From contig CM035438.1 of NCBI GenBank assembly GCA_020310875.1, positions 93,922,632-93,986,631 of the forward strand: 64,000 nt of DNA, in the 5' to 3' direction. The notes beneath the pieces are model-generated. The model worked only from the letters and a program-made list of their open reading frames with translations. It did no database searches and was not told the origin of the DNA. Source of the DNA: Ceratopteris richardii. Its lineage: Eukaryota; Streptophyta; Polypodiopsida; Polypodiales; Pteridaceae. Shown here one piece after another: positions 9,010-20,161 of this stretch. Numbering within the stretch: position 1 is the first letter of the stretch; every line of letters begins with the position of its first letter. The position numbers and the translations under genes were made by a program.

Positions 9010-10400
9010 TTTAAGCATCATAAGGTTTGGACATTGACTAGGTTAACTATGATATGGGATGTGCTAGTTACCATAATGAGAATGCTAATTAGCATAACAT
9101 ATGTGCTAATTAGCATATGTGCTATGATAATTAACATAAATGACCACATGTGCTAATTAGCATATGTACTATGATAATTAACATATGCGTTCATGACCAT
9201 GCTAATTAACATAGTGAGCAAGGTAAATTACATACATAATTTATTAATTAGCATATTGATTGATAATTAACATAATGATTATGCTCATTAGCATATTGAC
9301 TTGATAGTGATCATCATGATACTGTGAATCAACATAATAACTATGCTAATAAACATAAATAATGTGATAACTACCATATTGATTGTGCTCGATAGCATAG
9401 TTGTTGTGCTAATTATCATACATATTGTGTTGATCATCATAATGATCATGCTAATTAACATAATTGTCATGCTTATAAGTATATGTAGCATGCTAATTAT
9501 CATATTGGGTGTGTTGAATAAAATAGTGATTGTGCTAATCATCATGGGTATTGTGCTAATTAGCATAATGATAGTGATAATTAACATAGTGACTATGCTT
9601 ATTATCATTTATAATGTGCTAATTAACATATTGAGTATGTTAAATAGCATAGTGGGTACGCTAACTATCAAATGGATGGTGCTAGTTAACAAACTAGTGT
9701 CCTATTTTGCATAATGATATGCTAATTAGCATAATGAATGTGTTAATTAGCATATGCCTATGCTAATAAAAAAACTACTGTAATATTTAGCATAGTGATA
9801 CACTAATTATCATAATGCACATGTGAATCACCATATGATTTTGATAATTATCAAACTAATGGGCTAATTGGGATAACAACATGCTAATTATCATTGTGAA
9901 TTTCCTAAGTGGCCTATTGACTATGCTAACCATCATATTGATTTGTGATTATTAGCATGAGGAATGTGATAATTATCATATGTATTGTGCCAATTAGCAT
10001 ACATACTATCTTGATTAACATACTATTTTTCTTACTTAGCATACTAGCTATGATAATTATTATGCAGACTTTGGTAGTTAACATAGAAGACTATGCTGAG
10101 TAACAAACATATTTCTTTTATAAGCATACTAAATATGCTAGCTAACATAAAAACCTCCTAGCTAGCATAATGACTCAGCTATTTAGCTTCTTTATTAGAT
10201 GTCACATTCACCATGTTTGTAGGTAACAGATTCAGTATGCTATTCAACATACTGACTCTACTATCGATCATAGTGACTATATTAAACAACATAATGATTA
10301 TATTAAATAACATAGTAATTATACTAGTTAGCATGCTTGCTATGCTCCTAATCATATTCAGTAAGGTAGTTACCCCACTAGTTGTCTTGTTTAGTTGTAG
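9010..10400. repeat. 21-bp palindromic repeat array, main block
   Basis: About 1.4 kb of imperfect tandem units. The unit is the palindrome TGCTAATTAGCA (identical on both strands) plus a 9-bp linker close to TAATGATTA. Units vary by substitution and by small slips, but the phase is visible for tens of copies. Because 21 is a multiple of three and the unit is nearly symmetric, ORFs of over 100 codons open on both strands (9343-9714 plus, 9288-9608 minus); these are artefacts. TAATTA is also the core bound by homeodomain proteins, so binding is possible but unproven. Confidence 0.88.
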
Positions 10401-10990
10401 TCGTGCTTGGAGATAAGAATATCTAGATGAGGAACATCAATCGATCCCTACATAGAGAGTGTATATACCACTTTAACCTATGCAATGATAACATTAGATT
10501 CATCCCTTATTTTTCGTTGACATGTAGAGTAAGTTTCCAAGTTTTTTCTATGAGTAAGGGCTCAACATTTATCTTGATCGATGCATCCAAGAGGAACTCA
10601 TCCTTGAGTGCGATTGAGAAACATTCTCCAAGGAAATTTTTTTTATAATGTCAAATCACATAATAATGATCCATATCCTCATCATGGCCATAGCAATAGC
10701 ATCTACTCTTTAAAATTTGGTTGTATCTACTATCTCAAGATATTCATGGTTATTAAGCACAATTAGACATCATAAAATAGTATCTTTCATTTCTCTTATG
10801 TGCATCACCCACTAATACGTGGCTAGAGTGGCATCTAAGAGATTAATTGAGGTTCTTCAAAGATATGCACTTGATATTTCAGGAAGCATTTTCACCCCAT
10901 TTGTTTTCTATGAACATCATTTTTGTAGGCCCATACATATTTCTCATCTTTGCAGAAGTTATAGATTAGCTCCTTTGTTTCTTCTATGAG
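10170..10990. repeat. Higher-order repeat copy 1
   Basis: This block and 11,220-12,030 are diverged copies of one sequence of about 800 bp, offset by about 1070 bp. Anchors are CCATGTTTGTAGGTA at 10,211 and 11,279, the GAGGAACATCAAT block, and the CCTCATCATGGCC/ATAGCATCTACTC block. Each copy begins in a 21-bp array and ends in non-array sequence. The start of the block also occurs at about 6840. Confidence 0.75.
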
Positions 10991-11019
10991 TGGGCTTTGG
11001 CGTTGTTGCTTGTGGAAAG

Positions 11020-11440
11020 CATAAGGTCTATGCTAGTTAGCATATGTATTGTGTGGATTAACATACTTAATGTGCTAATGAGCATACTTTTTTTTATACT
11101 GAGCATACATGGTATGCTAATTAGCACTTAGGATATGATAATTAGCATACGTAATGTGCTAAGTAACATATAAGTTTTGATTATTAGGATACCAGCCATG
11201 CTTATTAACATATAAACCTTCTAGTTAGCTTAAGGATGTAGTTAATTAGAGTCTTAATTGTGCCATGTAGCATATTTTCCATGTTTGTAGGTATATTTTC
11301 TAAGCTACTTAGTAGACTCGATACTATTTAGCGTACTAACTTTGCTACCAACCATAGTGACCATGGTAAACAACATAGTGATTATGCTTTTTAGTGTGCT
11401 TGCTATGTTCATAAAGAAATTCACTAATATCATTATTGTA
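11020..11440. repeat. 21-bp palindromic repeat array, block 3
   Basis: Shorter array of the same palindromic unit (GCTAATTAGCA-type cores at about 11,035-11,170), running into the second higher-order copy. Confidence 0.75.
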
Positions 11441-12030
11441 CTATATATATTTTTTAGTTGTAGTCATGCTTCGACTTGGACATGAATATGTACAAGAGGA
11501 ACATCAATTGATCCCAACATGAGAGGGTACACACCACATGAATATGTGCAACAATGACATTACATTCATCCCTAAATTTTTCATTGACAAATAAATTAAG
11601 TGTCCTAATTTTTTTGTGATAATAAGGGCTCCATATTTCTCCTAATCAATGCATGCTTAAGGAACTCTACCTTGAGAAAGATCTAGAATGTAAGATTATC
11701 TAAGAGAAAATTCCATGTAATGTTTGAATTCCTCATCATGGCCTAAAAATAGCATCTACTCTCTAAAACTTAGGTTGGTTTTGTTGTATCAAAAAAATTA
11801 TGGTCATTATGCACAATCACACATCGTAAAGCACTATCGTTCATTTCTTTTCTATGGATAAGGTATAAGTGATAGGTGTCTTAAGCAACATCTAGGAGGT
11901 TACTTGAGATTCTTCCAAGAGATACAGACATCATTGCATGAAGCCTTTTCTACCAATTCATTTTCTATAGACAACCTTCGAGACCCTACAAATTTTGCTA
12001 ATTGGCATGTTCTCATTGCGATTAAGCATC
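11220..12030. repeat. Higher-order repeat copy 2
   Basis: Diverged tandem partner of 10,170-10,990 (offset about 1070 bp). The minus strand of both copies has protein-like stretches broken by stops, so they may hold parts of the same decayed gene as 7240-8100; no domain was recognised. Confidence 0.7.
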
Positions 12031-12743
12031 ATTGACAATGTAGAAGTTTTAAAAAATAGCTCTTGATTAGAACTTGTTCACTTCACATGAGCCAATATCT
12101 TGCAAATATTCAAAACATTTGAACGTTTAATTGCCATGCCCTCGATGATGAGATAGTTAACCATGAGCAATGTAGGATCGTGAGCAATCAAACTCCATAT
12201 TTCTTGTTTTACCTCATAGAGCTAACCTTGGATCCTCTTCTTAAAGAGATTGTAAACATCCTTCAGAATCTCTAATCCACTCTCCTTATGAATAATTCTT
12301 TGTGCATTTCTTTGTTTTCCCTTTCTCTTGCTCTCATAGTCGTATATGATGGATGTCCGCTACTCTTGTGTGGTGCAAAGACCCATCCATGATATCTAAA
12401 TAGACACTCAGAATTAGATGGCTTCACAAACTTCTATTGAATGGCCTATATGAGGGTTCCTTGACTTCAACCCGTCTGCATTTGAACCATATTCTTGCTT
12501 GCTCATCTTCCTTCTTCTACCTACTCTATGTCTGCATTTCTTTGTGTAGGTATGAACCAATAGGAGGGAAAACTTACTCAAAATGTGATGGCTTGTGTTT
12601 TCTAGGATCGAGAGAGAGAGAGAGAGAGCAAGAGAGATTAGGGAGGTGGTATAGAATTCTTGCGTTATGGGTGGTTAATGGAGATAAAATCTAGAGAGTG
12701 TGTGTGTGTGTCAAAGAGCATTCAAAAGGGATTCCAAAATATG
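12031..12743. other. Spacer with a GA microsatellite
   Basis: Contains a short (GA)n run at about 12,610-12,630 and a (TG)n run near 12,700. No gene features found in the short ORFs. Confidence 0.5.
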
Positions 12744-12860
12744 CGAATTACCACTACTAACTAGCGATGTGTGCAACGTTTCCAAATTAGGAATGCTAAC
12801 TAGAAATCTGTGTTACATATGTGAATTAGAACTTCTAACTAGCAATGTCCATGACATATG
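12744..12860. repeat. Three tandem copies of a 39-bp unit
   Basis: Three head-to-tail 39-bp units begin at 12,744, 12,783 and 12,822. They share AATTA near their start and CTAACTAG in the middle. The unit length keeps one frame open, giving a repeated 13-residue pattern with no known meaning. Confidence 0.75.
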
Positions 12861-15668
12861 CTATTTGTGCTACGTTAACATGTTGCTACTCTATAGGGCT
12901 CTCAAAAAGATCACAATAAAAATAATTGTTTTATGCTAATTATGGAGAATCTGAACACATCCAAATGTTTTGCACGAATCAATACATGTACGTGTTAACA
13001 TCAAATTCAAAAGTTTGTTTGCTTTAAGCAATACAGATGCATTGAATGGTTAATCAAGGAATCTCTAATAGTTACTTTAATAAGGTTGCCGCCATCACCA
13101 TAGACATACCAAAGGCAGACAGAATTTTGAATGGAATTCTCAAGAGTTTCCATAGACATTAAGATAACCTTGTGCAATGCCATTGTTCCAGAACTCCAAG
13201 AATTCAATAGACCCTTCAAAATTTAAAAAAAAAGGGGGGGGGAAACTTCAAGGGAGACCATTGGTGGTGTTCTAAGGAAATGTAGTCGGTTGGCTCCTGA
13301 TGAGTGTCAGAAATTCAATGGAGCACACATGAAAAGACATATTAAACATGATGCATTGCTTATCGAAATGGAAGTACGATGTTGAAGATACATAAACAAA
13401 TCATCATAGACAATGTATCTCGCAAATATTTTTTAATTGGACTAAAGCCAATACATAAAAGAGGCATTTCCAAGCTTATCTAGCCAAGTTCGAGATCGAA
13501 AAGAGATTAAGATGAAACAAAAAAACTTAATTTAATGTCAATCATCATGATGTACTTTGAAGGACACACATCGATCAATACCACAAGGAGACACGAACCA
13601 AGATTACAAGTAGGCAAGACACACGAATCAAGACCAAAGTGGAAAGGCAAAGTTGTTCAGGGGTATATGTTAGTGATTTCGAGAGCTTGCTACAACAACT
13701 TCACCACATAGTGCACATTTGATGATGACATGACAAGTCTATGGAAAATCATCATACCCAGGGTAAGGAGTACTTTCGCATGAAATAGCTATCTTGAAAT
13801 CATTTTCTTTCTTCTACATATAGCCTCAAACTTCTTGCAGCATGTTCATAACCATAATTTGTAATCTTTACACGAAAGAATTGATGTACTTTAGGTCTCT
13901 AGAATTCATAGAAAGGTAAGAAAAAGGGAAACAGCTGATCACCATGATCAAAGCATGGAAAAACATGAATGAAGGGTATAATCAGATGGCATTCGATTTT
14001 ACATAAAAAATAGTAGTAGTAAAATGTTTGATATCAGGAAGTATTGAATTTGGACAATTCTACCATTAACAATGTTTCGGTTATAAAATTTTGCATTAAA
14101 GAAATCAGATGGTACAAAAGTATTTGCTTTTCTAGAATTTCTCTTTGAATGTAACTCATAAAAATCTAAGAAAATGAAGCAAGTCATTGAAACAGCTTCA
14201 AATATGTCATGATGAGTAAATTTTCATGTAATCTTTGCTAAAGAAACTTAAATATTTTGCACATCAAAGCCTAAATTGTTTCATCTCAGGTTCACTTACG
14301 TGGAGGTGTTTATGGCTCAACACTTGCTCACAATGAGCCCTTGTGCAAACTTTTCAGTAATTCATGTCAATTTGCACCATTAAATGATCAAGATAAAACC
14401 ATCATGCAAGCTTCCAATAAAAGGTAACGTTAGTGATGATAGAATTAAAACATTTACCATGAATATTTTGAATACATAACTCACAATCAAGGTTATTATT
14501 GCATCTCCATTGTTGTAAAAATTCATCAAGCTTGTTGAAGTAGATCATCACACATCAGTATGAAACCACCATCTTCATAGACCCTCAAAAACAAAGTTAC
14601 TTATGATCAAATAGAAAGGTTCTATTGCACAAGTTATCTATTTGTAGTAAGCACACAAACTCCCAAATCTAGAGGCGAAACTAACAAATTAATGAACTTT
14701 TCCTTTCATGGGAAAAATTGATCCTTTGATCCATGCTTTATTTAATTGGACCAATCCAATTCCTTCATTTTTCTTTTACAAAAAAAAACACAAGTGTTTT
14801 TGCTATATGATCTTTTATATATGCTTTGGAGGGTCAAAAAGTATCCAAATTGGAATGTGGTTATTGCTCCTTGCTCCTCTTCTTCATACAAATCATTTGA
14901 CTATGATTGAACCCTTTGAATTACCTTCATGAGAATTGTTTTGATTTGAAAACTTCATCTCCTTTCTTCATGGTTTCTTTTATTCACTTGATGTAGATCA
15001 ATGTTTGAGCATCCTCAAGGTTGAGAACTCTATATAAAGCTTTAATTACTTCATCTCCATGTGTTTATGCGGGCGCATGGCCACAATCACTACCACATAT
15101 TGATATTTAAAATCTCTTAAATGAAATCACAAAGAAAAAAGATTCTCTAACTCTTATAAGAAGAAGAGGTATTTAAAAGTTTCCATGTTCTGCTTGGACC
15201 TATGCATCTTTAGTACAAATGACATGATGGAATCCATTGAACTTCAAACTCCAATTTATGTTTATGTTTAATCACTTTTATTTGATTTCCATTATTCTTT
15301 TGGATGGAATCAAGTGAGACCTCTCTTTTGAAAATGGGTATGAAAGTTTTTAAACTATCTGAAGTTATTATCCTATTCAGATGCGTGAGACATTACGTAA
15401 GAAAGTGTAAGATATTATTATGAACTTTTCTTTATCATTACTCTAATCAGCTTGAGGGCTACTTCCCAATCCTCCATCTTAGGATGTAGTTCAATCGTCT
15501 CCAAGGATGTGGTTCAACCATCTCATACACATAAATTTATGACATTCTTCCCCCCTTGAATGAAATGCTCTTGTACCCCTCTAGCCCTAGTGATCAACTC
15601 TCCCTAGATACCCTTGAATTGATGTCCTCAACCTCACATAGTTTCTTGAACCCTCCCCGCGACCTTGA
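12861..15668. other. Long AT-rich stretch, no gene recognised
   Basis: About 2.8 kb with only short ORFs and several homopolymer runs (for example A9-G9 near 13,230). No LTR, RT, tRNA or host coding signal could be supported on either strand. Confidence 0.5.
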
Positions 15669-15862
15669 TGTATTGAATCCTATTCTCATCCATGTTTAGT
15701 ATCTTCAACCCTAAATCAAGTACCACCCAAGGTATCCTAAGTGCTTCAAACTTTGTAACTAGCTCAAAAGATCTGTAAAGTTTGTCCTGAGAGATTTCTA
15801 ATGGCTGGTACTTGATTGAGGGTTGAAGCTAGCGAATATGGATGAGAACAGGATTCAATACA
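15669..15862. repeat. Inverted repeat with 57-bp arms
   Basis: Arms 15,669-15,725 and 15,806-15,862 are reverse complements with about eight mismatches and an 80-bp spacer. The ends read TGTATTGAATCC and GGATTCAATACA. No target duplication was recognised. It could be a small foldback element or part of a larger one. Confidence 0.7.
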
Positions 15863-16196
15863 ATGTACTTGAAGCAGATCGACCTTCGATCTTCCTATCT
15901 ATGGAACATGAACTTGTACGAGATGCACATCATTGGCGTTGGAATCACTACGTAATTAAGGGCATAAACCATGAAAATCCAGAGAAAACGCACTCTCTCT
16001 AACAAGGCCCAATGAATGAAGAGGAGAAAGCGAAGAGAGTACGATGAAGAGAAAACATCAAACTTAAACTAGCTAAAGCTACAGAATGAATATGGCAATT
16101 TCCAGCACAGCTCACACATAATTGACCGAAATAAACATATCCGCAGCGATAACGAATGAATAGTTTGCGTCGAAAATCAGAAATATACGAATAGTC
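15863..16196. other. Spacer before LINE copy 2
   Basis: No feature seen. LINE homology starts abruptly at about 16,197. Confidence 0.5.
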
Positions 16197-19100
16197 TGAT
16201 CATTACCCGATCGTTATCACTTTCCAACCTTCCACCAAGATCCGCAAGGCTCCTTGGTTCCACACCAGTGCGCCCTCGTTCTCTCTCCCCTCCGTCCATC
16301 AAGAAATTGATGATGTGTGGAAGGAGGCGTTCGCCTCCGGCTTGTCCCCAGCTAAGTGCTAGAGAAGTGCGGTCGATAACTCACGACAGATCATAATTAG
16401 ATCCAGGAAGATGCTCGAGATTGTGCGGCGGGCTCGTAGAGAAGCTCTATATCATAGACTCTGGAGGCTTGAGGAGGAAGTGAACAAAGGAAAATCTCAA
16501 GCCCAGAAAGGTCTTCGAAAAATCAGAGCGCTGTTGAGATACGAGGAAGAAATACAAAGGAAAAATTTACAAATTTTCTATCAAGGAGTGGTGGGCTGGC
16601 AAAGCCGACAAATCCACCAAAGAGATGTGTCGTATCCTTAAAAGGAAACATAACAGACAATCGATCCCCTTATTGCTAGACTTAAATGGCAATGTATGCA
16701 ATACGGAAGAAGATAATTTTGGGATCATTGAAGGGCACTTCACGAGACTCCTGGGGACCTCGAACCCCCTCTCCCACCATAGAAGGGACTGTATGGCAGC
16801 CATATCTAGGGTTTCCCCCCACAGGATACCACTCAACCTTCGCTCCCTGCTACATGCCCCTATCTCTGCAGCAGAAATCATTGAGGTCATTGATGCCCTC
16901 CCCTCTGGTAAAAGCCTAGGACTCGACGGGCTCACTAATGAGTTCTTTAAAATCCTTCAGGTTGGTGGTTTCCAACCCTCTTTGTCTGGTTTGGCAAGAG
17001 GCGCTCAAGTTTGGCGTGCTTCCTTCTTGTCTCAACAATGGCATTATCAAGTTAATACACAAAAAAGGGGAAAAGAACAGAATAGAGAACTGGTGTCCTA
17101 TTACGATGCTCCAAACAGGATACAAGATCATTGCCAAAGTCATTGCCAACAGAATCTCTTGCCACTTGAGAGTGTGGTTAAGCGAGGACCAAAAAGGTTT
17201 CATCAAAGGCAGGTCAATTTTGGAAACCATTATAGATATCTGGGAAGGTCTTCAATTTGCAAATGATTCTAAACAAGACGTGGTCTTCCTCAAGATCGAC
17301 TTTGATAAAGCCTATGACAAGCTGGAATGGGACTATATTCTGTAGTCGCTCCAAGATATTGGATGTAGTAAGAAATTCACCAAGATGATCGCGACCCTTC
17401 TCGGAAACGCATCGACCCAAATTAACACTAACGTCAAACTTTCGAAGGTGATCAAACTTAAAAGATCTATCAGACTAGGGTTCCCATTGGCTCCCCTCCT
17501 CTTTGCCATTGCCACGAAAGGGCTTAGCAGGCTGGTGGAGCATCAGGTGGAAGCTGGTAATATCCAAGGCCTCCGTTTGCCTCATGACCATAGTCAGATC
17601 ACCATGAGACTTTTTGCTGATGATATGAACGCATTTGTTCACAATGATAGTACCAGCCTGGAGACGTTCTGGAGGTGTCTGGCTACTTTTTGTGAAGCCT
17701 CTAGATCCACAATCAACCACTCTAAGACCGCCTTTAGAGCTATTGTTGGGTCACAGCCCGACCTTCTCATTGATCATGGCTGTCAAATCATTCCGCAGGG
17801 CCAAATTTTTCGGCTTCTTGGGATCCCCTTGGGGTTTGGCGTCTCTATGGAACAGTGGTGGAACTGGGTGCTAGCCAAACTCGAAAACAAGCTCAACTAT
17901 TGGAGAGGTATGCAAATCAATCTTGTTGGTCGTGTTATGGTTATCAACACGTTCCTCCTATCATCTACCATTTATTTCCTTTCTTGTTGGAGACCGAAAG
18001 AGCAAGATCTGTCCAAACTGGATAGTATTTGTAGAAACTTCCTTTGGATGGGTGACCACAATAGGAAGGGGGTGCCTAAAGTCAAATGGTCCATCTGCAC
18101 CAGCCATAGAGATAGTGGGGGACTTGGTATCCTGGACATTGGGTGCATGGCTAACAAACTGGCGGCCAAATGGATGATCAAGGCTTGGTGCAACAGGGAG
18201 GCCTCGTGGGCCAAGTTGATCTTCAGAAACAAGAACGAGTTGGCTCTCATGGGTTTCCCAAATTGGAAGAATCTTGACATCTTGACCTTGCTGTTTTCCC
18301 CAATCCCCATCTTCCCGAAAGGCTCTAATCTTGTGTGCTCCCTATGGAAGAGCTGGAACAAAGTCAAAAGCTACACAAGAATTAGTGAAGACTGGAAGTG
18401 GGCTGCCGGTATCAGACAAAACGACTCTATCTGGTTTCCGATCCATGGCATCTGGAGTGTGGAATCTTGGAACATTCAAAATGCCAAGAAGTTATGGAAC
18501 AAAGGCTTCAAAAAATGGAAACATCTCTGGAAACAAGACAACAACTGATGGATCAACTCCGAGGATATTGACCCTTGCGTCAACATTTCATATGAAGAAT
18601 GGAACGCTTTGCAAAGCAGATGCCTCGCCTGGGACCGACACAAAGTTTGCCTTCTCATGGGGCATGACACGTCGAGCTCGCATGGTCTCAAATGGCACAA
18701 TGGGAATAGCCTATCAAAAATCCCGAACATCAAAGAAACGATTGACTATCAGGTTAACCTCAACAAGAAGTGGTGCCTGTCATGGACGCGGCTTTGGTGG
18801 GACATGAAGTTCATGGCTATCTGGCACGCCCTCATAGAAATCAAAAAGTTTATCCTCTTATGGCAAATTCTTCAGCATGGAATCTGGACCAACCTCAAGG
18901 CTAGCAAATTTTGTGGGATTCCTCCCTGGTGCAAAGGCTGCTACGGGTCTATCGAAGATGTTTCACACATCTTCTTTACCTGCCCCAACTCCAACAGACT
19001 CTGGCAGACGGTTGGAAAGAAAATTAGACTTCAAAAACATCTCAGTTGGCAGCAGGCCCTGCTGGGAGAAGCGATTGGCTGCTCCGCGACTCTCTAGAAC

Positions 19101-19237
19101 GCCATTAGAGGGGAGGTCCTATGGAAAATCTGGCGGAAAAGATGTGCTTTCAACTTCGGTGACTCCCCCAAAGAGTGGTCAATTGAGAAATCGTTGTTCC
19201 TCCTTGGCAAAAGGATTGTTAACTGTAAGAAATCCCA
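16197..19237 (+). pseudogene. LINE copy 2: ORF2 truncated at both ends and decayed
   Basis: Homologous to ORF2 of copy 1 from the SDH motif of the endonuclease (copy 1 position about 2574) to just before the 3' end of ORF2 (about 5617). ORF1, most of the endonuclease and the 3' tail are missing, so this is not a simple 5' truncation. In-frame stops lie at 16,360 (TGG to TAG against copy 1), 17,343 (CAG to TAG), 18,546 (TGA) and 19,095 (TGG to TAG). Single-base insertions break the frame near 16,580 and 16,955. Unlike copy 1 it keeps FADD in the RT box. Same orientation as copy 1 and 10.3 kb downstream of it. Confidence 0.93.
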
Positions 19238-19290
19238 AGTTCTTCATTGAGACTCAAAGCGTCAACCACTAGGCTATGCGGGCTTGGATG
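19238..19290 (-). repeat. Possible tRNA-derived SINE head fragment
   Basis: On the minus strand, TAGCCTAGTGGTTGACGC fits a pol III A box (TRGYNNARNGG) as in plant SINEs. No B box or tail was found. It sits exactly where LINE copy 2 stops. Low confidence. Confidence 0.3.
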
Positions 19291-20161
19291 GGTGACAATG
19301 CCCTTGTCATCAACACGGATGCCAACTCTATTTTGGGTTGTAATTTGCGGTCCCTAGAACACCCACATGAAGGATGAAATACTGTGGTCAATCTGCACAT
19401 ATCAGACCTTAAAAGATATAGTGGGGATCCCATAGGACCCCCTACAGCATAGTTACAAGTTTTCCCCTGTCTGGATTGTACCTGCCACGCACATGGTGTC
19501 CACGTGATCAACGTCTGGCTTTCAGGCCTGCCCATATGCGTCACGCATTGGGCGTAGCAGAGGCAGAGCAAGAGATGGTTCTTCTCATGCTCTAATTATG
19601 AAGAAGAACGTATGCAACACCTTATTTTAAGTCGTTTACAAGCTAGAGTATACTTAAAGTACCTAGAGTATTCGTGTAGTTAGACATAGACTCATATTGT
19701 ACGGTGCATGTATTCTTCTTTGCAAGGACAGGTAAGTATTTTCTTGCAAGTTAGCAAAGAGAGAAATCTAAATTTGTCACGGTGTGTAATCCCCTTTCAA
19801 TTGATTTGTAGTTTGTTTGTGTCTGTCGGCACTGTTAACACGGAAATTGCTTGTTGATTACTTGGTGTAACTTTTTCAGTTTTTAAAATTATGTTGTTAT
19901 GCTACCAAAATTTCTAAAAATTAGTACGCATATGCATTCAAGAATACAAAGCATACTAAAAGTTTCTAGTTTCTTTATTTTCCATTGAGCAAAGGCTTGT
20001 GATTCGTTTATTTTCTATTGCCACTGATTTACTTCGGTTTACATAGAATGTACTATTTTAAAATCATAAAAAAAATCAAAACCAAAAAATATCAAACATA
20101 TTAATTCATCATTACCTAGTATGGATTTATGATCATCATCCCCTTCTAGGATGATACACTC
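19291..20161. other. Spacer upstream of the chromodomain Ty3/gypsy element
   Basis: A 5' LTR and primer-binding site would be expected here, but nothing matching the LTR at 24,226 was seen. The left LTR seems lost or replaced. Confidence 0.45.

Noticed and set aside
9288..9714. Long overlapping ORFs on both strands (123 and 106 codons, Ile/Met/Val-rich)
   Set aside because: They are products of the 21-bp near-symmetric repeat, whose length keeps frames open; hydrophobic look is due to base composition.
9010..10400. CRISPR-like array
   Set aside because: Repeat-spacer structure absent; units are contiguous, degenerate and palindromic in eukaryotic DNA.
12437..12694. Small host gene (85 codons)
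   Set aside because: Ends in a GA microsatellite translation and shows no domain or splice context.
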